In this document: positions 51,151 to 63,572 of the stretch, one piece after another
How the letters are laid out: the number at the start of each line of letters is the position of its first letter
Position numbering within the stretch: position 1 is the first letter of the stretch
Assembly: GCA_946965045.2 (NCBI GenBank)
Contig: OX337229.1
Coordinates: 4,154,001-4,218,000 of the forward strand
From: Epithemia pelagica
Lineage: Eukaryota > Bacillariophyta > Bacillariophyceae > Surirellales > Surirellaceae
Length of the DNA stretch: 64,000 nucleotides
Direction: 5' to 3'
Program-made: the position numbers and the translations under genes
The notes under the pieces: model-generated
What the model was told of the DNA's origin: nothing
What the model saw: only the letters and a program-made list of their open reading frames with translations
Databases searched by the model: none

Positions 51151-54114
51151 ATGACACAAACAGATTCCAGTCCAACCCATACCAATACCTTGGAGACGTC
51201 CTCCGATCCCAGTAATGCGTCCTGGAAAGCCACTCTCACCTTTTCTCGTGTGGAAGGAATCTCTGGCTCTATAGAGCTCTTCCAATTCACAAACAAACAG
51301 GAGTTTAGGCGATGCACACCAGCTTCGATTCCCAAAGTTGTGTTTGACAGAACACATTATTCAAATACAGAAGAAGGTTTGCAGCTACTGATTAAAGATC
51401 TGAAAAAGGCTGCTCTTCGAGAAGGAACCAATTTAGTGTCCCGTGGTGCTCGAGGCATGGAATTGCGATGCCACCGATGTCGACTCTATGCCAGTGCCAA
51501 GAAACAGTCCCTTGTAAACAATCCAGCACAAATACAGCAAACAAATACAAAGAATTTTGACAACAGAGGAATCAAGCTTAGGATCCGTTCACACACTTAC
51601 CACAGAGACAAAACAAATAACCGGGTTGGTGGGAGAACGTTATCTCGAAGTACAACAACAGGTCTGCCCACTACAAAAGAGTCTCTATGCTCAGTTTGCC
51701 TTAGGTTGGGGATAAAGGAGGGCGAGAATGGGTATATATATCTCAAACAAGCTTGTGGTGACAATATCCACGTCAATCATCCAAAACCACTCCCAAATGA
51801 GCTGTCACACCAAACGCGTCACCTCTGTCCAGCAGCACTGAAACTGATTCAGAGTGGTGGCAATGCTTCTGTTGGATCAACGTCAATGAGAAGTCTTGTC
51901 CTTGAACACCAGAACGAGTTGGTGTCGAAAGGTTCTGTTCGCTGCATACAAATGGTCCAGGATGATTCAGAGGGTGATGGAGAAAACTCCACAACAGCAG
52001 CCAAAATGGTAAAATGGTTGAGGTGCAAAGCTGCTGATCCAGCTGTCAATTTACACTATTGTTTCCTTACATGCAAGAAGAATAGTGGTACATTCCACAA
52101 ACATTCAAAGGGTCGTGTTCCCAAAGGGGGTCGAATTTCACTGTCTAAAGTTGAAGAGGCCATGACTCTTCCTCACATCCAGCTCGAGTATGTCACAAGA
52201 AAAGGAAATGAAGAAGAAGTCAACGCACCCATGGACGCAACTCCATATCAAGACAGAGACCTTATTACTAGTTCAAATCATTGTCTTGGGAATGACGGCC
52301 AGGTTTTACTTGGTGCTGCATGGGTCGACGACGCAAGTTATCAACAATTCCTTCGCTACCCCGAAGTGTTGTTTATTGATTCGACGCATAAAACCAACAA
52401 TGAAGCAAGGCCACTACTGCTTATCTGTGGTAGAGACCAAAATGGCAAAGCTTTTGTTGTGGCTAGGATCTTCATGCCGAATGAAACTATTGCATTTTAC
52501 AGATGGGTCTTTCTTAAATGCCTCCCTGCATTATTAGGTGAGCAGCATCTCTCCAGGGTTTGTTTACTCATCACTGATGGAGACTCTCAGGAATACGATG
52601 CTGCAGAAGAAGCTTGTCTGCTGTATTTCAAAAATGCCAAGAGAGCCCGGTGTATGTTCCATTTAGTTGAAAAATCGATTCAGAGGACTGTTCCAGTCAA
52701 TCTATTTGACTCGCCTGTCAAAAAGCTATACCTAAAAAAGGTGAAGAGATGGGTTTACTCCTGGGCTAATGGAACTTCCTGCTCTCGTGAGAGTCAATAT
52801 CTCTTTTCAAAGTCACTGCTTCTCCATGAATTGCAAGTCAATCAGTAGGTCAGATCTGCCCTAGGTTCATCAGCAATTGATTTCATATTGACCTGGTTAA
52901 ATTCGAAACTCTTCCCACATGAAAACACGTATGTGTTCTGGAAGAAGACATACATCAGATGTCTTGACGAATACATGAATAATTCAGCAGAAGCCATGAA
53001 CAAATCTTGCAAGAAATCTGACATTTCTGCTAAGCCCAACATGTCCATGGACAAAGCAGCCAACGCAATGTTGACATACACACAACTTCAAACCCGCGTC
53101 CGTCAAAGTACAGAGGCCAAAAATCTGTTGTCTACACCTCTTTTTGTGGACCCAACAGTCCACAATATACATGTTTTGGAAAAACTTTCCCAACATGGGC
53201 AACATCTTGTTCTCAATCAGTTTGTGGAGCGCAATAACTACACAGTTATGTGTACTTCTCAAAATACATGGCATGTTTTTCGAGACAATATTGATCTGTC
53301 ACCACATTCTGTCCTTGATATTCCAAGATTTTGGAATGTATGGAAGGTGCAAAAAGACAGCAATGGTGTGTTTGTTTGCCAATGTGGCTATAAGCATAGA
53401 TATGGCATTCCTTGTCGACACTTGTTCTCCATTGAACCTTGTTATGATCTTGACGACATTGATGTTCGATGGCACACTGATTTTGGATACTTTGCCTATC
53501 ATCCTCAAGCTGGACTTGAGAAACAGTTGACTCTTACTGCAGGTTCAGAGGAGAAAAACTTTGGTATCCGGTGCAAAAAAGCAGATGTCCCCACCTCAAG
53601 ACAATTCCCCTATGAAGTGAGTGGAAAGGGTGTTTGAATTCCCCAATTTCTTCAATTCTTGAACAGCCCACACGTTCTGTGTACAAACTACAAGGTCGAA
53701 GAATATCCTTCTCTTGCAGAATCTAATGTTGCATTTACACAAGAGTCCACAGCTCATGAAGATACTCTCTTCTCATTGGAGTGTGGGGCCATGCCCAGGG
53801 ACAACATGGATCCTACCAACGTGCTGATTGATGAAGATCCACAGCCAGCATTCAGCATCCTGACAGGCACTTCCGTAACTCAGGCACAACTCTTTACATT
53901 CTTCAAAGACATGCTCCCACTGTTCAATTGTCCATCATCTAGGCATAGACTCCTAGAATCACTTTCAGCCAACAGGACTGAACGGGAGATACAACTGAAG
54001 TCCAAAAAAAGAAATGTTGCGTCAGAAGGAAGCGATACCACATTGGTTTCAAGTAATGTTCCTTTTGATACGGCTCGAGAGTCTTATCAAAACACTTACC
54101 ACTTTAAAAGATGA
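51151..54114 (+). pseudogene. MULE (Mutator-like) transposase with two in-frame stops
   Basis: A single frame from ATG 51151 to 54114, about 987 codons, is broken only by TAG at 52846-52848 and TGA at 53635-53637. The MULE transposase core is evident: EVLFIDSTHKTNNEARPLLL with the first catalytic Asp, VCLLITDGDSQEYDAAEEAC with the second, then ARCMFHLVEKSIQRTV. Past the first stop the frame resumes at once (RSALGSSAIDFILTWLNSKL). A SWIM zinc finger CQCGYKHRYGIPCRHLF (C-x-C...C-x-H) lies in the middle segment. The third segment is an acidic/Ser-rich tail. Absence of frameshifts means recent inactivation or recoding. It would bind terminal repeats and cut DNA. The terminal repeats were not found. 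Confidence 0.87.
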
Positions 54115-54349
54115 TATTTAGTTATCCAATACAGCAAAGGCAAAACACTGCACTCCCTGTCCACCTCTACCCATTTTTGGGGCCATGTTTCCATTAGTGA
54201 ATACACACTTTGTCTCAAGATGCTTCAATTTTTCTTGAATACGTCTCTATGGAATCCAACAGGATGCTGGACAAGAGTCCACCAACTCTGGTGGGTGAGG
54301 AGGCTGACAGCTTGGCCTTTATCAGATCGACATTCTTTCCATGCTTGTC

Positions 54350-54628
54350 TCATTTCCTTGATTTCTGTTTCGACAGAAGAAGGTGCAATGGAAATGTCTG
54401 AACATTTGACAGCCATTCATCATCTGTGACCTTCATCTTCTCACAAAGATCAACAATCTCTTGACAACATCTTTTGCAAGAATAAGAACCACACCTCTCA
54501 CATCGAATGAACTCGGCGTTGCTTTCAATGTTGTATAAAGAAATTGTGCGCTTCCCTTTCTTTCCTTGTTGTTTCCTTTCCATGGAGGGGGGTGAACAGA
54601 AAATACAGTTATGATAAGCCATGATCAA
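54350..54628 (-). CDS. Cys-rich zinc-finger-like fragment
   Basis: Minus-strand frame of 92 codons. It contains CIFC near the start and a dense Cys block FIRCERCGSYSCKRCCQEIV followed by a helical DDEWLSNVQTFPLHLLLSK. The cysteine spacing suggests a zinc-binding module of no named family. Sequence just upstream on the minus strand (54640-54740) also reads like protein in another frame (LGLSICQRQSRF), so this is probably the 3' part of a larger, decayed or spliced gene into which the 179-bp array has expanded. Confidence 0.4.
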   Translation of the reverse strand: MIMAYHNCIFCSPPSMERKQQGKKGKRTISLYNIESNAEFIRCERCGSYSCKRCCQEIVDLCEKMKVTDDEWLSNVQTFPLHLLLSKQKSRK

Positions 54629-54734
54629 GGACTAGATCACAACAAGGAGTGCCCTTGTCCTCTACACCAAAGCTAGAATAGAACCTGCTTTGGCGCTGAC
54701 AAATGGACAAACCAAGCTTGCAATCTTTCCTTGG

Positions 54735-57700
54735 CAATGGTCTCAAATCAGGGAGGATCGTAGAGTTTCCTCTTTTGCTTCTGAACCGAACTTTGAGCAC
54801 TTGATCGCTCCACACCACTCTCTTCTACAGCTCAAGAGGAAGAGAATGAGCCACTTTGGACCTGATTTGGACAGATATTGATGAAGTTGGGACAGTTTGA
54901 GTGGCACTGACAATGGAGGAGTCAAATCAGGGAGGGTCAAATAGTTTCCTCTTTTGCTTCTGAACCGAACTTTGAGCACTTGATCGCTCCACACCACTCT
55001 CTTCTACAGCGCAAGAGGAAGAGAATGAGCCACTTTGGACCTGATTTGGACAGATATTGATGAAGTTGGGACAGTTTGAGTGGCACTGACAATGGAGGAG
55101 TCAAATCAGGGAGGGTCGAATAGTTTCCTCTTTTGCTTCTGAACCGAACTTTGAGCACTTGATCGCTCCACACCACTCTCTTCTACAGCGCAAGAGGAAG
55201 AGAATGAGCCACTTTGGACCTGATTTGGACAGATATTGATGAAGTTGGGACAGTTTGAGTGGCACTGACAATGGAGGAGTCAAATCAGGGAGGGTCAAAT
55301 AGTTTCCTCTTTTGCTTCTGAACCGAACTTTGAGCACTTGATCGCTCCACACCACTCTCTTCTACAGCGCAAGAGGAAGAGAATGAGCCACTTTGGACCT
55401 GATTTGGACAGATATTGATGAAGTTGGGACAGTTTGAGTGGCACTGACAATGGAGGAGTCAAATCAGGGAGGGTCAAATAGTTTCCTCTTTTGCTTCTGA
55501 ACCGAACTTTGAGCACTTGATCGCTCCACACCACTCTCTTCTACAGCGCAAGAGGAAGAGAATGAGCCACTTTGGACCTGATTTGGACAGATATTGATGA
55601 AGTTGGGACAGTTTGAGTGGCACTGACAATGGAGGAGTCAAATCAGGGAGGGTCGAATAGTTTCCTCTTTTGCTTCTGAACCGAACTTTGAGCACTTGAT
55701 CGCTCCACACCACTCTCTTCTACAGCGCAAGAGGAAGAGAATGAGCCACTTTGGACCTGATTTGGACAGATATTGATGAAGTTGGGACAGTTTGAGTGGC
55801 ACTGACAATGGTGAAGTCAAATCAGGGAGGGTCAAATAGTTTCCTCTTTTGCTTCTGAACCGAACTTTGAGCACTTGATCGCTCCACACCACTCTCTTCT
55901 ACAGCGCAAGAGGAAGAGAATGAGCCACTTTGGACCTGATTTGGACAGATATTGATGAAGTTGGGACAGTTTGAGTGGCACTGACAATGGTGGAGTCAAA
56001 TCAGGGAGGGTCGAATAGTTTCCTCTTTTGCTTCTGAACCGAACTTTGAGCACTTGATCGCTCCACACCACTCTCTTCTACAGCGCAAGAGGAAGAGAAT
56101 GAGCCACTTTGGACCTGATTTGGACAGATATTGATGAAGTTGGGACAGTTTGAGTGGCACTGACAATGGAGGAGTCAAATCAGGGAGGGTCAAATAGTTT
56201 CCTCTTTTGCTCCTGAACTGAACTTTGGGCACTTGATCGCTCCACACCACTCTCTTCTACAGCGCAAGAGGAAGAGAATGAGCCACTTTGGACCTGATTT
56301 GGACAGATATTGATGAAGTTGGGACAGTTTGAGTGGCACTGACAATGGAGGAGTCAAATCAGGGAGGGTCGAATAGTTTCCTCTTTTGCTTCTGAACCGA
56401 ACTTTGAGCACTTGATCGCTCCACACCACTCTCTTCTACAGCGCAAGAGGAAGAGAATGAGCCACTTTGGACCTGATTTGGACAGATATTGATGAAGTTG
56501 GGACAGTTTGAGTGGCACTGACAATGGAGGAGTCAAATCAGGGAGGGTCGAATAGTTTCCTCTTTTGCTTCTGAACCGAACTTTGAGCACTTGATCGCTC
56601 CACACCACTCTCTTCTACAGCGCAGGAGGAAGAGAATGAGCCACTTTGGACCTGATTTGGACAGATATTGATGAAGTTGGGACAGTTTGAGTGGCACTGA
56701 CAATGGAGGAGTCAAATCAGGGAGGGTCAAATAGTTTCCTCTTTTGCTTCTGAACCGAACTTTGAGCACTTGATCGCTCCACACCACTCTCTTCTACAGC
56801 GCAAGAGGAAGAGAATGAGCCACTTAGGACCTGATTTGGACAGATATTGATGAAGTTGGGACAGTTTGAGTGGCACTGACAATGGAGGAGTCAAATCAGG
56901 GAGGGTCAAATAGTTTTTCTTTTGCTCCTGAACTGAACTTTGGGCACTTGATCGCTCCACACCACTCTCTTCTACAGCGCAAGAGGAAGAGAATGAGCCA
57001 CTTTGGACCTGATTTGGACAGATATTGATGAAGTTGGGACAGTTTGAGTGGCACTGACAATGGAGGAGTCAAATCAGGGAGGGTCGAATAGTTTCCTCTT
57101 TTGCTTCTGAACCGAACTTTGAGCACTTGATCGCTCCACACCACTCTCTTCTACAGCGCAAGAGGAAGAGAATGAGCCACTTTGGACCTGATTTGGACAG
57201 ATATTGATGAAGTTGGGACAGTTTGAGTGGCACTGACAATGGAGGAGTCAAATCAGGGAGGGTCAAATAGTTTCCTCTTTTGCTTCTGAACCGAACTTTG
57301 AGCACTTGATCGCTCCACACCACTCTCTTCTACAGCGCAAGAGGAAGAGAATGAGCCACTTTGGACCTGATTTGGACAGATATTGATGAAGTTGGGACAG
57401 TTTGAGTGGCACTGACAATGGAGGAGTCAAATCAGGGAGGGTCGAATAGTTTCCTCTTTTGCTTCTGAACCGAACTTTGAGCACTTGATCGCTCCACACC
57501 ACTCTCTTCTACAGCGCAGGAGGAAGAGAATGAGCCACTTTGGACCTGATTTGGACAGATATTGATGAAGTTGGGACAGTTTGAGTGGCACTGACAATGG
57601 AGGAGTCAAATCAGGGAGGGTCAAATAGTTTCCTCTTTTGCTTCTGAACCGAACTTTGAGCACTTGATCGCTCCACACCACTCTCTTCTACAGCGCAAGA

Positions 57701-59746
57701 GGAAGAGAATGAGCCACTTAGGACCTGATTTGGACAGATATTGATGAAGTTGGGACAGTTTGAGTGGCACTGACAATGGAGGAGTCAAATCAGGGAGGGT
57801 CAAATAGTTTTTCTTTTGCTCCTGAACTGAACTTTGGGCACTTGATCGCTCCACACCACTCTCTTCTACAGCGCAAGAGGAAGAGAATGAGCCACTTTGG
57901 ACCTGATTTGGACAGATATTGATGAAGTTGGGACAGTTTGAGTGGCACTGACAATGGAGGAGTCAAATCAGGGAGGGTCGAATAGTTTCCTCTTTTGCTT
58001 CTGAACCGAACTTTGAGCACTTGATCGCTCCACACCACTCTCTTCTACAGCGCAAGAGGAAGAGAATGAGCCACTTTGGACCTGATTTGGACAGATATTG
58101 ATGAAGTTGGGACAGTTTGAGTGGCACTGACAATGGAGGAGTCAAATCAGGGAGGGTCAAATAGTTTCCTCTTTTGCTTCTGAACCGAACTTTGAGCACT
58201 TGATCGCTCCACACCACTCTCTTCTACAGCGCAAGAGGAAGAGAATGAGCCACTTTGGACCTGATTTGGACAGATATTGATGAAGTTGGGACAGTTTGAG
58301 TTGCACTGACAATGGAGGAGTCAAATCAGGGAGGGTCAAATAGTTTCCTCTTTTGCTTCTGAACCGAACTTTGAGCACTTGATCGCTCCACACCACTCTC
58401 TTCTACAGCGCAAGAGGAAGAGAATGAGCCACTTTGGACCTGATTTGGACAGATATTGATGAAGTTGGGACAGTTTGAGTGGCACTGACAATGGAGGAGT
58501 CAAATCAGGGAGGGTCAAATAGTTTCCTCTTTTGCTTCTGAACCGAACTTTGAGCACTTGATCGCTCCACACCACTCTCTTCTACAGCGCAAGAGGAAGA
58601 GAATGAGCCACTTAGGACCTGATTTGGACAGATATTGATGAAGTTGGGACAGTTTGAGTGGCACTGACAATGGAGGAGTCAAATCAGGGAGGGTCAAATA
58701 GTTTTTCTTTTGCTCCTGAACTGAACTTTGGGCACTTGATCGCTCCACACCACTCTCTTCTACAGCGCAAGAGGAAGAGAATGAGCCACTTTGGACCTGA
58801 TTTGGACAGATATTGATGAAGTTGGGACAGTTTGAGTGGCACTGACAATGGAGGAGTCAAATCAGGGAGGGTCGAATAGTTTCCTCTTTTGCTTCTGAAC
58901 CGAACTTTGAGCACTTGATCGCTCCACACCACTCTCTTCTACAGCGCAAGAGGAAGAGAATGAGCCACTTTGGACCTGATTTGGACAGATATTGATGAAG
59001 TTGGGACAGTTTGAGTGGCACTGACAATGGAGGAGTCAAATCAGGGAGGGTCAAATAGTTTCCTCTTTTGCTTCTGAACCGAACTTTGAGCACTTGATCG
59101 CTCCACACCACTCTCTTCTACAGCGCAAGAGGAAGAGAATGAGCCACTTTGGATTTGATTTGGACAGATATTGATGAAGTTGGGACAGTTTGAGTGGCAC
59201 TGACAATGGAGGAGTCAAATCAGGGAGGGTCAAATAGTTTCCTCTTTTGCTTCTGAACCGAACTTTGAGCACTTGATCGCTCCACACCACTCTCTTCTAC
59301 AGCGCAAGAGGAAGAGAATGAGCCACTTTGGACCTGATTTGGACAGATATTGATGAAGTTGGGACAGTTTGAGTGGCACTGACAATGGTGGAGTCAAATC
59401 AGGGAGGGTCGAATAGTTTCCTCTTTTGCTTCTGAACCGAACTTTGAGCACTTGATCGCTCCACACCACTCTCTTCTACAGCGCAAGAGGAAGAGAATGA
59501 GCCACTTTGGACCTGATTTGGACAGATATTGATGAAGTTGGGACAGTTTGAGTGGCACTGACAATGGAGGAGTCAAATCAGGGAGGGTCAAATAGTTTCC
59601 TCTTTTGCTCCTGAACTGAACTTTGGGCACTTGATTGCTCCACACCACTCTCTTCTACAGCGCAAGAGGAAGAGAATGAGCCACTTTGGACCTGATTTGG
59701 ACAGATATTGATGAAGTTGGGACAGTTTGAGTGGCACTGACAATGG
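54735..59746. repeat. Satellite array: 28 units of 179 bp
   Basis: About 5.0 kb of head-to-tail units of 179 bp (three are 178 bp, with TAGTTTTTCTTTTGCTCC). Most units differ by one to four bases; the first unit is the most diverged. Marker variants recur: GGGTCAAAT or GGGTCGAAT, GCAGGAGG (56622, 57516), CTTAGGACC (56823, 57718, 58612). Their ~894-bp spacing shows a five-unit higher-order repeat over roughly 56.5-59.2 kb. Each unit holds a minus-strand frame of about 80 codons, but 179 is not a multiple of three and stops occur in every unit, so the array is not a protein repeat. Confidence 0.95.
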
Positions 59747-60235
59747 AGCAGGTTCTTCGTTGGTGTTAGTGTGGGCGGGTGAAATGAGAGAGTTGTCTGC
59801 TGTGGTGGGGAAAACTTCTGCTGGAAGATCTGGTCATTCAGTGGAGGCAGAGAATTCTTTGATATTCCATGCAATAGGCTCTTTTGGATTGCTGGCAAGT
59901 ACACCGTTTGGATGTTATGGCTGTTGGTATGGCGGTTATAGGTTGTTTTTGTAGGAAAAAATTGAATTCTATTTTCTAGCAAAAAATAAAAAGAAAAAAG
60001 GAAAATGTAGGGTGGATGACAGAAGTTATACACCCGGTGAATCGGACAGTTTACCTACGGATAAGGCTGACTGGGTCCAGGGTCCACGTTCAACGTCCAC
60101 CACCCTCTTTTTGAAGCTCTTACCCCCAAAGTTGAAAATGGGATATGAAGATGAAGGGGGAGGTTCTGTCGTCTGTCCGTCATCTTTTGCCGAATCTCAT
60201 CCATCCAAATATACGGAGTATAATACAAAGAAAAC
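59747..60235. other. Array right flank and BCCIP-gene promoter
   Basis: About 490 bases. On the minus strand 59747-60033 is open and runs into the array in frame (Pro/Gln/Thr-rich), which could be the 5' part of a gene broken by the array. The right part is the promoter and leader of the 60236 gene. No structured element was recognised. Confidence 0.35.
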
Positions 60236-61531
60236 ATGCCAAACAACGATGAGAAAGACGACCATCGACGACTGTCCAGCAAGTCGGAGGCGGCGGAAGA
60301 GGATGAACAAGTAGAAGACGACAAAATCGATAGTGACGGAAGCAGTACTGTTTCATCAGACGAAGACGAGCTTCTCTTGGCTGGAGAACAGGTCAGAGAT
60401 CCAAATGTTTCGTCGTCTTCGTCGGAGGAGGAGAGCAATGACGACGAAAACGACAAAAGAGATGACTTGAATTCATTGGCAGATAGCGGTGCCGAAAAGA
60501 ATTCCAAATTCTTGCCTGCATCCAAGCAGAAAAAGAATCATAGCGCTAGCGCGCCAGCCAAGAAAGATGGCCCCAAACAGTCCTCGTCGAGTCGTCCAAG
60601 GAAAAGAAAGAAAAAGAACGATGGCGACAGGGAAAATGTGGATTTTATCTTCTGTGATATGGAAGAAGTCAAGTTTTGGGACGGATGCAAAGCGTTGTTG
60701 ACGAATTCATCAGCGCTTTATCAGCGACATGCCTCCATCTGGACGGACTGGCTCATGGAGCAAGTGATTGGGACAGTCGTGACAACAGAACAGGACTACT
60801 TGTATTCGTCATCATCGGAAAACACAGAGGGTCCTTCCTGTGCTGTGTTTGGATTTGCCAGCATTCTCGATGTGGCTGCCATGTCGTCATCATCATCATC
60901 GTCTCAGACTCCGCCAGACAAAAAACCACAGAATGAGCCTCAAACTGAATCGTCAAGAAATGAGGCCTTAACATATTTTGAACAGTACGTGACTAAAGAT
61001 TGCCCAACGGAGTATCAGTCACCCATGAAAGCATTGTTTCAGCGAAATAGAGAACAGCAACAACCAGCGTCACTCTTTTTGTTTTTGCATGGACGTATGA
61101 TCAACCTACCCTTGGAAATCGTGCTGGCTTTACATCAGCAATTATGGTTGGACTGGGAATGGGATCAAGACGAGGAGCCTGACAACAAGTTGAAAAGCCA
61201 TCCTGTAGCGTCCCTCGAAAAGAAGCGAAAGAAGAAAAAGCGAACAGCACAAGCAATGCCTCGCCAAGAATCCATTCTACCCGCTAGTGGATCGAAAGAG
61301 CCTCGTATTGTACGATTGGCTCCCTGCACCAAATCCAACGATTCTCTACTACTATATCGTTACTACGACGACGAATTGTTGTCGGATCGTGCCGTGGCAA
61401 GTTACACGGTCAAAGCACCACCATCCTATTCACAAGAGGAGGCCATGTTTTTACAAGTTATGGTTCTTACTCCACGTGGTTATCAGCAAGCCATTCAAGA
61501 TTTGGACCAATTGGTTGGAAGTGCTTCGTAA
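60236..61531 (+). CDS. BCP1: BCCIP/BCP1-family protein
   Basis: 431 residues, ATG in AAACATGCC context. The N-terminal ~130 residues are an acidic Ser/Asp/Glu tail followed by a basic nuclear-localisation-like run (RPRKRKKKN). The family fold begins at about 134 with VDFIFCDMEEVKFWDGCKAL (BCCIP: V..EF.d....D..gIk.LL), continues through VFGFASILDVAAM, LFLFLHGRMINLPLEIVLAL (the family 'ER.iNmP.qi' block) and ends with VMVLTPRGYQQAIQDLDQLV. In yeast BCP1 chaperones ribosomal protein uL14 (Rpl23) and helps nuclear export; in animals BCCIP also works in DNA repair. Ser-rich and Lys-rich inserts interrupt the domain. The next gene is convergent. Confidence 0.82.
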   Translation: MPNNDEKDDHRRLSSKSEAAEEDEQVEDDKIDSDGSSTVSSDEDELLLAGEQVRDPNVSSSSSEEESNDDENDKRDDLNSLADSGAEKNSKFLPASKQKKNHSASAPAKKDGPKQSSSSRPRKRKKKNDGDRENVDFIFCDMEEVKFWDGCKALLTNSSALYQRHASIWTDWLMEQVIGTVVTTEQDYLYSSSSENTEGPSCAVFGFASILDVAAMSSSSSSSQTPPDKKPQNEPQTESSRNEALTYFEQYVTKDCPTEYQSPMKALFQRNREQQQPASLFLFLHGRMINLPLEIVLALHQQLWLDWEWDQDEEPDNKLKSHPVASLEKKRKKKKRTAQAMPRQESILPASGSKEPRIVRLAPCTKSNDSLLLYRYYDDELLSDRAVASYTVKAPPSYSQEEAMFLQVMVLTPRGYQQAIQDLDQLVGSAS

Positions 61532-61898
61532 AACGAGGGAATATGCACCAATCAGCTAGGACGTACAAAGTAAAACCAGTCATTGGACTAGTGGCTAGAA
61601 GCACATTTTTCGAAAAAACTCTTAGTAGTTGTTGATAAGATCAAGTTCTTCCGAATGTGGTGGGCTCCGTCGCAAGACTTGTTTTTCGATGGATCCTGAC
61701 TTCATCTTTTCGAGGCGTTCAAGCGACAAATTCTGTGGTGTTTTGAAGCATGAGCTCCACCCATACAAGGTAGTTCACAGCGCAACATGTTCTGACAATG
61801 TGCACTGAAGAGAGTTACTCAAGCGCAAAGCTTCACGAAATCCCAACCGTAAAGAGTAAGGAGACTCGTGCGGATTCTGCAGCAATATATGTATCGCC
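61532..61898. other. Convergent 3' intergenic region
   Basis: About 370 bases between the 3' ends of the BCCIP-type and Nudix genes. No gene or repeat is seen. Confidence 0.4.
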
Positions 61899-63286
61899 TT
61901 ACTTCCGTTGACTGGCGCCACTCGATGGATAGTACACATCGTTCGGTTTTCTTCCAGGCACAACGCTGTTGAGGACAGTCTTCTCAATATGCGCTCCCGC
62001 ATCCAAGACTGTCATGATATATTGCATCATAGGATGTCCTTGCTCTTTGTTGAATACCATGTCGCGATATTGTGGTAGAGGAATCCATTCGGCACATTCA
62101 ATTTCACTAATTTCGGGAATGGGATCAGGAATGATCACATTGCCATCGGTGTCTCGAGTCTCGACTGGATCCAAACGACATACAAAAAACAAATCCGATC
62201 GTCCGTGAGTCAAACCGTGAGTTTGTCGAAAACCAAGGACACTATGAAACTTTGCCGCCACACCAGTTTCTTCCAATACCTGGAAGCAAGCAAGTATTAT
62301 CCACACAAGATAATGGCAACGAGTATGCGACGACCGCCATGGCAAAACAAAACAAAGTGATTATGGGAAAATATTTCATGAGTGATTGAAAACCACACGA
62401 AAGAACTGCAGATGTAGTAAGGATCACGCCATGACAAACATACCTCTCGTTCGACAGCTTGGTCAATATGTTCACCCAATTCGGTGAGACCAGTGGGCGT
62501 TTTCCATGGCATATAGTTCCTTCGTTGTTCACGGACACAGAGAATTTCGTCACGGCTGTTAATTACGACGGCTCCCACACCGACATTGTGCGTGGCAAAG
62601 TCAGGTATTTTGGATTCACCTTGCGTCAACCACAAATTCAACACAGCCGTCTCATCAAAGGCATGATGAAAGCGTAAACCACAGGCATGGAAATCTTCCA
62701 GAAGACCGGCGCGGTTCATGGGTACATAGGCCCAAATGCTGGTTTTGCCAAGCTCTCGACAAGTTTGAATCGATGCCTCCAAGCGAGCTCGAAAGTGACT
62801 TTTGTCAAAGGGATCCTCTAAAGCATCATTGCCATCTGCATCTTTCGTTTCACTGAAAGTCGACTCTGGTACCATTATTTTCGAAGAGTTATGGGAGCCT
62901 TTCTCCATTGGCAAGAGATCTCTCCATCCATCTCCGTCTCCATCGGCGAGCACCGCTCCAGAGTCTGTCCGATTCATCACAAATGAATTGTCGTTAGTCG
63001 TTGAGCTAAGCCATCTCGCGGTCCTTGATACTAGGCCACAATGTTCGGTACTCCAATGAGGATTAGCGTTTCTTCCAATACTAGAGAGATGTCGTTGTTG
63101 AGATGTCGACGACAGCAGGAGTGCCGCAGGCAAGGAGGAAAGACGAAACGAGAAACCAGTTGAAAATGTCCAAGAGAGGGCAGCGGCTGCCAATCGAGTA
63201 GGAGTAGAATACATGGATATTCTTTGATTTCCTCTAGATATTGTGGAACAAAGCGAGCTTCTGTGACCTAGAGAAAGCAAACACAT
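61899..63286 (-). CDS. NUDT6-like Nudix hydrolase, probably mitochondrial
   Basis: Exons 63286-62444 and 62279-61899 on the minus strand, with a 164-nt intron (GTATGT...TTCCAG), give 407 residues. The N-terminal ~60 residues are Ser/Arg/Leu-rich without acids, like a mitochondrial presequence; a Met at residue 25 is an alternative start. A NUDT6-type pre-domain is present (SIWAYVPMNRAGLLEDFHAC, GLRFHHAFDETAVLNLWL). The Nudix box (G266, E272, R280, E281, E284, E285, G287) is complete, with the intron cutting exactly between RE and VLEETGV, which supports the splice model. The usual K.PGG before the box reads KTPTG. It hydrolyses a nucleoside-diphosphate derivative (ADP-ribose or NADH type by family), with Mg2+. 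Confidence 0.9.
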
Positions 63287-63572
63287 GAGGATATGGAAGA
63301 GAACTTGTTGCGTTTATCGCATTTTTGTTTGTCTAAACTGTCAACACTGAACACATCATCGCGACTCAAGACACGTCATTGTTCCGAATAGTGACGAGGA
63401 ATGGGTAGCGCTTTTCCTTGTACTCCTAGCACTACTACCTAGCTATCGAAAAACAACATGGGCCATCCGTATCCATAGTCTTTGTTGGCCTCAAACATTA
63501 CGATGGATCAACAGCTATTACGGAGATGCTGTGCATATAGAAGCAAAGCGAAAGTGTCTGGACCTCTGTGCA
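63287..63572. other. Divergent promoter region
   Basis: About 290 bases between the Nudix start and the next plus-strand frame. No gene is firmly supported; a short frame from ATG 63503 overlaps the next one in another frame. Confidence 0.3.

Noticed and set aside
54609-59648. About 28 minus-strand frames of ~80 codons starting MVWSDQVLK
   Set aside because: They are the same shadow in each 179-bp unit; unit length is not a multiple of three and every copy has stops, so they are not a gene family.
54735-59746. CRISPR array
   Set aside because: Units are contiguous 179-bp repeats with no spacers, in a eukaryotic context.
59578-60033. 151-codon minus-strand frame as a stand-alone gene
   Set aside because: Low-complexity composition and it ends inside the satellite; kept only as a possible broken 5' part of a larger gene.
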